From contig ADNK01001550.1 of NCBI GenBank assembly GCA_000320545.1, positions 17,501-40,000 on the forward strand: a stretch of DNA of 22,500 bases, read 5' to 3'. The position numbers and the translations under genes were made by a program. Numbering within the stretch: position 1 is the stretch's first letter; the number at the start of each line of letters is the position of its first letter. Below the pieces are notes generated by a model, which did not search any database, was not told the DNA's origin, and was given only the letters and a program-made list of their open reading frames with translations. Below are positions 12,401 to 20,539 of this stretch, one piece after another. This stretch comes from Bigelowiella natans CCMP2755 (lineage: Eukaryota; Cercozoa; Chlorarachniophyceae).

Positions 12401-13257
12401 ATATCATCGTATTTCTAACTTTGGCAATGAAGAGATGTATGGATGCCAAAATGACTTCTTCCCCTGCAGTCTCTCCTGGTCATAATGTCAATATACATTA
12501 AATTCTATAATTCTTGTTCTCTACCACTATCCCCCTTTCTCTCTCTCTCTCCTTTCTCCCTCTCACAATTCACGCCCTTCTCTTATAAGAACAAACTTGT
12601 GTATTCCTCCCCTTTTCTAGATACATTTTGAAAATGTTTATCTTGTCCGCTCTCGTATTTGTCTATTCTGCGTAAATGAGGGAAAAAATGCCTGTAATAT
12701 CCAGCACGCCAATATTGTGTGGTCCTGTGCATGGGACTTCGCATTTAAGCTCTTAAAGAATTGCGATCCTAGCGAAGTTTCCTAGCACACCCAGAAATAT
12801 GTGAAGATCAGAACGAACATATATGGAATCAGGATGCAAATATCATCAGTTCTGTTCTGAAGATGAGTCGATAGTACCCTTTTAGCTCTCTCCAGAGTTA
12901 ATAGTAAATTCAAAGGAATTCGAAACAGGTCGGAACCAGCGCGGATTGGACCCACACCCTCTCGAATGAACACTGCCCTTTCTCCTTTATCACCTACAGG
13001 ATGACAGAGGAACCACAAACTCAGAATCTTACATTATGTGTTTCTTATGATTGGTTATCAGGAAGTATCGAGGGTGGAGACCTTCCCGGATTTCGATGTT
13101 CGAGTGCACCCATCCGCCGCAACTTCGAATCCAAAGAATCAAGGTAGAATCGCTGTGGTCTGTACAACAAAGTAAAGGCCAAAGGCAAATGATGTCGTCA
13201 AATTTACTCCGATTTTGAGATTCACTAACCGGCCGCCTTCGAGGGCCAGCTCCCCAT
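9419..13257 (-). CDS. SET-domain protein lysine methyltransferase, Rubisco-LSMT/SETD-like, complete (17 exons)
   Basis: Exons on the minus strand, 5' to 3': 13257-13230, 13159-13082, 12993-12878, 12781-12692, 12475-12420, 12137-12091, 11909-11870, 11787-11739, 11493-11434, 11207-11094, 11032-10930, 10795-10715, 10457-10275, 10232-9978, 9914-9845, 9723-9627, 9514-9419 (TAA). They total 1,563 nt, or 520 aa, close to the 450-520 aa usual for LSMT-type enzymes. Landmarks in order: CGGWVHSNIEIREG and GPIRAGSDLFRIPLNLLLT (N-SET); QDHTILACWILQ and GKKSFWHPYISSLP (about 109-122); FVWARFMVSSRVF (I-SET end); MVPLADMLNHS (about 226-236), the AdoMet-binding NH motif; GVEACDTYGKKPN and HYGFALPKN closing the SET fold. 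The C-terminal part, including GIREEKLVL, fits the Rubisco-LSMT substrate-binding domain. Such enzymes transfer methyl groups from S-adenosylmethionine to lysines of histones or other proteins; the substrate here is unknown. Start chosen at an ATG giving a 9-residue first exon with a good GTTAGT donor. Intron 4 appears to use a GC donor. The exon 15/16 border and the last exon are the least certain. Confidence 0.85.
11336..11352 (+). repeat. Poly-G run of 17 (poly-C on the coding strand of gene B)
   Basis: Inside the gene B intron 11433-11208. Read on the minus strand it is a C17 tract within a pyrimidine-rich stretch. Confidence 0.95.
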
Positions 13258-14757
13258 TCCCCTCCCGCCGCACGCTCGCGCTTCCGTTCGAAACTCGAAT
13301 ATTGGAAACAAATTCAAAATAAGAAATTCAATACGCAAATTGATAGCCTTGATTTCGTGCATTACGACATGGTCTCAAGCGTGTCGCAGTGCATAATTTC
13401 TGTTGTTTTCGCTTCGGGAAATGACATGTTGGACTCGATGTTCGGATGAATGCAGCATCGAAATTCGACTCAAGTCCACGATGCTTTTGACTTCTCCCAT
13501 TTGCACCAAAAAGAAGAGTTTGGGATTGTCGTAGGCTGAAAAATTGATAGGAATTGAATTTCAGCGACGCACATCTAGTAAATAAATGAATTATACGCTG
13601 TCGTTTATAAGAATTGGATCGTGTTAAAGGATCTGCGACACAAGTTGGAAATGGCCAGGGAAGGTACGTTGGAGTACGCCCCCCCCCCCTCGTCATAAGC
13701 ATCATCAGAGGCCAACGAAACCTTTGGGAAATCGTGAGTGGTTTCCCGCGCCATTCGAACTAGGGCGCTCTAATTGATCTTAACCTCCGCAATCCGCTAC
13801 CGCCACAACACTGTCTTTTATCGGCCAACCGCTCGGATACCAGCCTATTGAGAAAAAGACTTTCAAGGTTGATTACCTTACAAATCTTGAAGGAGGGAGG
13901 GACTCTACAGCCGAATCAGGTTTCTAAGTCAATTATATGTCGTCATCATCTTTCCACTGAAGGTTCCTCCGTTCATATTTCAGGGGGGAATCCTCCCAAT
14001 GGGAGGTGGCGGTGGTGGGGGGGATACGACGATAAGAGGCAAAGTTTGTGGAAACGCTGTTATTTCGTATCTGGCGCTATATTTTTCTGCCTCCTCTTCA
14101 GCTATCAATACATTACCACGTACTTAACGACAACCCGCCAACTAACTAGTGACAATAGAGCACAGATCATCATTTTGCACTTCCAACGTTCTCAATCCTC
14201 ACGCACAAGGGCCTCACTGTGTTAAACTGCAATACTGTGTGGTTTCCTGTTTCAAATCGTAAGGCCGGCAACTGAAGATCCTATGATGGCGAACAATAAG
14301 AACGGCGAGGTTGTGATGGTTTGCATTATAAAAGCTGTGACATATAAAATCTTGGTATATGTAATAGTTGATTGGGGGTGGATATCGCATTTGAAAATTA
14401 TATCAATGTTAGCCTATTCGCTGCGCGGTCGTTGTTGGCCTCAAGTCTACAAACTCATCGGACGGAGAATAGTAATATACAACGGAAACAATCCGTAAAA
14501 ACGGCACTGGATGCAACATAGCAAGCTCAACAAAAAAAGACTTAGGAATTGTATTCGCATCCCTGCTTATAAATAAGATTTACTCAGTTTGCGTATTCAA
14601 GCGTATTTATGGTGTCCATTGTCGTGTAATATTGTATCAAACAGCTGGGAGGTCTTGATGGAGCAACGGCAGGTCTGGGATCCACAATCGACACATCACA
14701 ACGATAGTAGCATTAGAAGGAATACGGATGATATAGATACAACACCAACATTGAGAA
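13258..14757. promoter_or_regulatory. Shared upstream region of divergent genes B (-) and C (+)
   Basis: About 1.5 kb lies between the two start codons, so it must carry both promoters unless further 5' exons exist. It is not microsatellite-rich, unlike most non-coding DNA here. An open frame without an ATG at 13848-14225 includes a basic stretch and one strongly hydrophobic segment (RCYFVSGAIFFCLLFSY); it could be an unrecognised exon but nothing ties it to a gene. No core promoter element is clear by eye. Confidence 0.4.
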
Positions 14758-14863
14758 ATGACCCCCCCCCCCGTAGCAGTAGAAACAATCAATGTTCATG
14801 TTTCCGTTTTGACTTTGGTGTATGTATCCGACGATAATCGCATCATAATATTAGTGAATATTG

Positions 14864-14907
<44 letters not shown>

Positions 14908-15118
14908 ATGTGTGTATTGTCAAATCACGACCAAAAAACTTTGCAATTTATTCGATTTGCCAAACTTCTACAACGGCAGGTCAAAAATTGGCTGAAAAGT
15001 ACCCCGAACCGCACTGTGCTGATGGCCTGGCCTGGTACTGACTGCAACCCTTTCACGAAAAATAAGATATACAAAATAAAAGTGTACAAAATATATATGA
15101 GCGCGCGCACGCGCGTTA

Positions 15119-15167
<49 letters not shown>

Positions 15168-16686
15168 CGCTGATCATGTAAAGTAACTATATCGAATAAT
15201 GCTATTTTATGACTATCGATTGAGCAGGTGCTCTACAAGGATGTTCAGAGATATACTCACACTTACGTTATCCATGCGATTTGTCTGAATATAACAGGAG
15301 AGTATGCTTTCCCCGGAGGGGCGAACGAGCCATCGGTAGTAGTAGTAGTAGTGCCAAAGCAAGTGGTGACGCAGCACAGAGCAAGAATGTTTGCATTCGG
15401 AAAAAAAAAAATAATTCACCAATTAACGATGTCGACGGGGTCCTATGTGCCGTCGCGCCAATGGGCCGAAATTGGCGCGTGCTCGATTTGTTTCATTGCC
15501 AAAAGCCATACTGATTTTTATCCATGTGCATATCGTCGCTGTGACTGTATTGATTGCACGTCGAGGCTCATTGGTTCTGCCCTTCACCATTTGTCTAACA
15601 AAGGACAAAAACATGGAAGAAACGGCGAAACGTGAGCTACAGGTAGATAATTAACGCTGCAGTCTTTTCAGTTGTCTAGCAGCCCCCTCACACGATTAGC
15701 ACTACCATCGGTCTTTTAGTTGGTTACGAGAACGGTGCTCGTCGCTATGCCGAAAGTTTCCCCTTATAAAGAAGTTTGCTCTTATATTCGAGGCGAGACT
15801 GATAGAGTGTGGAATTTACACAGTCAAAGCTTTCTATTTTTGTTTTTGGCTTTTGCTCGCAAAGTAGTTGGCCAATCATTGCTTGTTGTGTGTGCGCAGG
15901 AGGAGCTGCTAGGGGTGTACATAGCCCCGCACGATTTCCATGCGCGCTTGTTTGACGTCATTTTTGTCCCCGGGATACGAAGAAATTATAAAGTCAGTGA
16001 AACGAGACAGAGAGAGACAGAAAGAAGGGGGGGGAGGGGGGAGATCTTGGTAGATACACACACACACACAATGCGTTCGTATGAATGTCACTAACTAATT
16101 AAAAAGTCCAAAATAACAACAACTATTATAGCAACCACAACAACAGAAACAATAAACTCAGGTCTACATATACATCGCCTTCGCTCACGCCAATCAATGG
16201 CTGAACGCTTTGCACGTCGAGGTAGTAGCACCATCATATAGCAAACACCGCTACCAGATAGCAGCCGCGGCGTCGTTGTATGCACGGAACTAACGATCGA
16301 AGAGAGAAGGAAAGGGGAGAGACGCGATTTGAAAGAATTGGGTTGTTTCTGTATGTTGGGCGACCAAAACAATGATATTTTTCCTATAGAACGGAGAATC
16401 TGTGTTTTCGGGTCTCTAGCGGCTGCTACTGCTACTACTACTGCTACTGCTACTCCTCCTAGATGTTATGTCTGGTTGCGGTCTCTCATTCGTTTGTTTG
16501 GTTGCAACTTGACTGACCCGCTCCCCAATCAGCGTCTGAACGAAAACCTCGAGCGTCGGATGGGGGAGTTTCAATTTCTTCTCGGTAGATTGCAGGAGAG
16601 TGGGGTAGAGATAGAGCTCCAGCAAAGAACTAGCGATACAGTGATGAGCCATCTATTTTGCACAGTTTTGGAGAATTGAATACATA

Positions 16687-16734
<48 letters not shown>

Positions 16735-17132
16735 GAGATAGAGAGATATATCTATATACAACATTACACATATACATCAAACCTGGATGATATTTTGTAA
16801 AATCAACCAATCGCCTAACTCTCCGTAGGCACAGGAGAGTACTGGAAATTAACGGAGCAGGTGACATAGCATACACCAGCAAGGGGGCAAACCTGATTGG
16901 TGTCTTAAAAGCTATTAGCATTGCTTTGAGCGGACCTAACCCCCTCCTGTTAGCATAGCAAGTAACATGTTTTGGAGGAAATTTCATTCCGTGTTTTGTG
17001 CGTACATTTGCCTCTTCGTTGCATCATCAACGCAGCATAAGATGTACGTTTCGCCGGAGGTCCACAAGTTCGTCTGGCTGCCTCTTAGAGAGGCAGTGGC
17101 AATCGCAACGAATGTAAGATCAATAGACGCAG

Positions 17133-17164
<32 letters not shown>

Positions 17165-17308
17165 CTATATGTTTAAATGATAAATGCAGTATATAGTTTG
17201 TGTCATTCTCTAAAAGCGACATATGCTGTATTTTTATAACATGGTATATCATTCCCAGTAGTAATTCTGAGAGAATATCAGTTTTACCATGCATCAAAGC
17301 ACGCAGAA

Positions 17309-17342
<34 letters not shown>

Positions 17343-17800
17343 CCAGCCCTATATCGAGCACGTGAACGAGTTTCAGCAGGAGGAGTTTACGAAACACAAG
17401 GTTCATACACACACAGCGAAACAACAAACACGTCAATATACGATGAGCTTCTTCGTTTCCTCAACGCGCAAAAGGCCTTTTTCTGTCGCAATAGCTTATC
17501 TATGATCTTCCGCCCCAAAGTCAAAAACAGCTACAAACAAGCCTCCTGCCCCGGGGGCTCAACGCTTAGGCCCTCCTCACCTCGTCCTGCACGCACATAA
17601 CAGGATAGCACCGCCATTAATTCGTGCATCTGATCTCTCAGGTTCAGAAACGAGATCCCGTCGGAGCGCAGATGATAGAGGTACTAGAAGAGCTGCTAGC
17701 TGAGCTCGAGCCCACCACTGCCCAACAACAGCAGCAGCAAGCTGCGACAGTTACAACAACAACAGCAGCAGCAACAACAACAAGCGCAAGAAGAGCTTAG
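14758..17800 (+). CDS. Nudix hydrolase, CoA diphosphatase (NUDT7/NUDT8)-like, complete (8 exons)
   Basis: Exons: 14758-14853, 15228-15335, 15604-15642, 15900-15992, 16533-16640, 17036-17113, 17347-17400, 17642-17800 (TAG). All introns are phase 0 and the total is 735 nt, 244 aa, close to human NUDT8. The N-terminal strand VLTLVYVSDDNRIIIL is typical of a Nudix fold. The Nudix box is spread over exons 2-4: AFPGGANEPS, then DKNMEETAKRELQ, then EELLGV. The Asp in place of the first conserved Glu and the eight-residue spacing to RE match the CoA-type signature (FPGG..D....TA.RE..EE.G) as I know it. SPEVHKFVWLPLREA (about 154-168) fits the later strand/helix of the fold. The C-terminus ends in a Gln run and Thr/Ala-rich tail. 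By family, it would hydrolyse CoA or related nucleotide diphosphates with divalent metal; substrate is inference. The ATG at 14758 precedes an 11-C run encoding prolines. Exon 3 is only 39 nt. Confidence 0.85.
14867..14917 (+). repeat. (TA)n(TG)n microsatellite in Nudix intron 1
   Basis: Begins about 15 bases after the exon 1 donor at 14854. Confidence 0.95.
15100..15170 (+). repeat. (CG/CA)n, (GT)n, (GA)n compound repeat in Nudix intron 1
   Basis: A GCGC/GCAC tract is followed by GT, then GA, then gggagagcgc. The end matches the repeat at 3836-3900. Confidence 0.95.
16688..16735 (+). repeat. (CA)n(CG)n microsatellite in Nudix intron 5
   Basis: About 33 bases of CA pass into about 14 bases of CG, between exons ending 16640 and starting 17036. 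Confidence 0.95.
17132..17161 (+). repeat. (TA)n microsatellite in Nudix intron 6
   Basis: Begins 19 bases after the exon 6 donor. Confidence 0.95.
17311..17340 (+). repeat. (CA)n microsatellite directly upstream of the exon 7 acceptor
   Basis: The CA run ends 6 bases before the taccag acceptor at 17346, occupying the position where a pyrimidine tract is expected. Confidence 0.95.
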
Positions 17801-18552
17801 AATAGAGAGAATGGTACCGACGCCGGGTACCTCTATAGAGCCAACGAAGCAGAAATTCGTGCGTGAATATCTTGCGTGACGTAATGCGAGGTTGTCGTAC
17901 TATCGACGATGCCTCTGTTTAGCCGTCATCAATCGTCAGTCTTCAATAAAATTAGTTATATGTCCACTTCGGCTGCTGTGTGCAAGGTACATGCATGTAT
18001 GCGCTGAACTCACATAGCTTGGAGCACTGTGTGCACTAGTTTCACACTACCGCATGTATATATATAGCTCGTATCTGGAATTGGTTTTCCTGTCCTACCT
18101 AGCTGTGCATTTAGCTAAGAAACAGTCTTTGTTGTTCACTGCGTCGCATGTTTTCGTGGTCGCGTGCCTTTCGAGTAATTGTTCTAGTACGTGTCGTGCA
18201 GTCAGTGAGCTTCCGAGGCTTTCTAGCTTTGATGTTTTTAATTAAGCGCCGCGTTTGCTACTTCGGCCAATAAATACGCTAGCACGGATGCACGCTAGCA
18301 CGTCGTAAGACGCACCACAATGATCATGCCACGTACGCATGTCTGTCATACATCAGATGAACCTTCTAAAACTGGGATCACAGCATCGATGCCTGCGCAT
18401 TGTCATTTATTCTAGCTCGTACACGCAAAAAGCCAATCAAATTCTGTTACGCCACGAATGAAACCACACTAGTCATGTGCGCACGTACATGCGTTATAGT
18501 CGCTATACAGCAGCAAAAATAGCACTACATCCAAGATTGCAATTAGTAATCC
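17801..18552. other. Spacer between genes C and E, no gene recognised
   Basis: It contains AT-rich sequence and short open frames with no motif. It should include the 3' untranslated region of the Nudix gene and upstream sequence of the tentative gene at 18553. Confidence 0.45.
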
Positions 18553-18955
18553 ATGCGGTTTCTCGTTGGATCTACTTACTGGCAAAATTGGCAAGTTGCT
18601 GGTATTGTTGTTATTATACAACTGCGTATTCAGTTGCGACCTAGAGATACACACACAAGCAGCCAGACCAGAACTACGCATTTTGATGCTCTGTTCGATT
18701 GTTCCTATGCTCGTTGCCCCCACCCATTAAACTTGGAGAGCTGCTCGGCTGAGCGAAGAAGTCTTCTACGGAATCGCGTGTTAAATCATCATCCTTCATT
18801 TGTTTATCTCTTTGGTATGTTGTTCATGGTCTCGCTCAGTTCCAAGTTTGCTTCTACCGACCAGCACAGCAGCAGCAGCAGCAGCAACAACAGTATTTCC
18901 ACATCAATACCAAAACGCCCACGAATGTATTCATGACTTCACACACACACACACA

Positions 18956-18999
<44 letters not shown>

Positions 19000-19911
19000 T
19001 GTGTGTTGATATATACTACTAAATTTTATCAGTTGTCATGATTCACCACTAAAACTCCGCCTGACTTCGCACCACACAGAAAAACCGACAGAAGACAAAA
19101 AGAAACAGCGAACGCAACGACCTTTACCCCCTCCTTCTCCGGAGATGATCGATATATTTATGGACCTCGGCGACCGCGATCTCCTATGTTTCCGCCTTAC
19201 TCTCCTGCTTTCGCGGAGCACAATCGCCAGAAGTAAGAACATGCAACTCGACGCGCGCTCAAGCGTGTTTGTGATTGGGTGAATGCCTATTCTACCATCG
19301 ATTTTTCAAGGAAATCATTGGACAATACCGGTTGCCGGTTTTTGATTCCCCCTTTTCCTTCTCCTCCTTCTCTCTTGGGGAGATGAGCGGCTCGCCCTCT
19401 TTGGCCTCGGCTGCACGTTGGCAAAAAAAAACACCACAGCGCGGATAATGCAACCAAGGTCAAGATGCGGACGATGCTGGCGACGGCATGATGATTAGGA
19501 TGAGGCCGATGATGATGATGATGATGATGATGACGATGATTAGGATGATAATGATGATGATAATGATGACGGTGGTGATGATGATGATGATGACGGTGAT
19601 GATGATGATGATGGCGACGATGTTCCGTTTTTATTAGAAAATAGTTTGCGAAATTTGTGGAAGTTCTACCTGCCATTTTTTGCCAGTACGACAAATTTAT
19701 ATCTATATTGCGAGAGAACTGTGGGCTGTTTCCCTGGTTTAGAGGGAGGAGGAGGAGAATCACCACCGACAATGACAAGATTAAAGCAGAGCTACCGACG
19801 ATACTACCCACACAAAGATTGCACATCCACGGCGCATTATTGACCTCGGGCTTGTTATGTGTATTTGGTGCTACCTTCGTCTTCATTAACTCGAATAAGG
19901 GATTTACCTGA
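18553..19911 (+). CDS. Small membrane protein, tentative three-exon model; possibly cytochrome b561-like
   Basis: Proposed exons: 18553-18926, 19080-19232, 19743-19911 (TGA); 696 nt, 231 aa, phases 2 and 2. The exon 2 donor (GTAAGA) is strong and the exon 3 acceptor follows a good pyrimidine stretch (ctgtttccctggtttag). Exon 1 has a hydrophobic segment FVYLFGMLFMVSLSS (around 18799-18845) that could be a signal peptide or helix, so an internal ATG at 18817 is an alternative start. A Ser run follows. Exon 2 is rich in Pro, Tyr and Arg (PPYSPAFAEHNRQK). Exon 3 starts with a basic GRRRR stretch and ends with the helix HIHGALLTSGLLCVFGATF. The H-x-H-G-x-L start of that helix recalls cytochrome b561-type helices, but the other helices expected of that family are missing, so the gene may continue or the likeness may be chance. 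The exon 1 donor (GTATTC) is weak. Confidence 0.4.
18943..18995 (+). repeat. (CA)n(TA)n microsatellite
   Basis: A CA run followed by about 38 bases of TA, inside the proposed intron 18927-19079. Confidence 0.95.
19498..19617 (+). repeat. Imperfect GAT/ATG trinucleotide repeat
   Basis: About 120 bases of gatgat/atgatg with scattered GAC, TAG and TAA variants, inside the proposed intron 19233-19742. Antisense it reads as long His runs. Confidence 0.95.
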
Positions 19912-20249
19912 GGGTGATGCCATATGATGATGATGATGATGATAATGACGATGATGATGATGGTGTAATAATGGCCGTGATATTATGCAAACCAGATCTC
20001 GCGCACACTCACAAACACACACACACACATACGCACAATCACACTAACACAGACATCCACGCAGGTACAGTTGTTTTTGAACAATGTAGCTAGTTTAATG
20101 CTAGCGAATGGATAGATGGCATCATAAGCTCAACCAGAAAGTTCTATGCTCTGTGTTGTATGGTGTGTGGACGCGCGCACGCGCACGTGCGCGCGCGCGT
20201 GTGTTTGTGTGTGTGCGCTTGCTTGCAACGTGTTGTGTCATATATCATA
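19912..20249. other. Repeat-rich spacer between convergent genes E and D
   Basis: It holds an ATG/GAT trinucleotide run (about 19924-19965), a CA tract (about 20010-20030) and an alternating CG/CA-then-GT tract (about 20168-20214). No coding exon is supported. Confidence 0.5.
20168..20214 (+). repeat. Alternating CG/CA then GT tract
   Basis: Continuous purine-pyrimidine alternation, of the type able to adopt left-handed DNA, in the spacer between genes E and D. Confidence 0.9.
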
Positions 20250-20311
20250 TTATGGGGTGGGTAGTACGATAAATTGTATGAATCCGCAATTTCCGTTGGC
20301 GACAGACTGAG

Positions 20312-20343
<32 letters not shown>

Positions 20344-20456
20344 CGCCGAATCAACTAAAAAACATCCTCAACTTCAACTTGTACGCGTCTTCTTTCTGCA
20401 CCTTCTTGGTTGCCGTTTTCCTATCCATCCCACGAGATATAGGGAAACTAAGCAAG

Positions 20457-20539
<83 letters not shown>

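Noticed and set aside
14589-14837. Open frame running into the 11-C run, which could join the Nudix frame if one C were removed
   Set aside because: An ATG at 14758 already gives a full-length 244-aa Nudix protein, so no frameshift or sequencing error needs to be invoked.
15336-15635. Continuation of the 15228 frame with a Cys-rich, RING-like stretch (CSICFIAKSH...CDCIDC)
   Set aside because: The cysteine spacing does not fit a RING pattern and the second half is absent. Splicing at 15335 to 15604 restores a full Nudix box in phase, so this stretch is intron.
19287-19886. 199-codon minus-strand open frame with long His runs and a hydrophobic N-terminus
   Set aside because: The His runs are the antisense of a GAT/ATG microsatellite that has no stop in that frame. 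The opposite strand has phase-matched exons with good splice sites, so this frame is more likely a by-product. It is not excluded.
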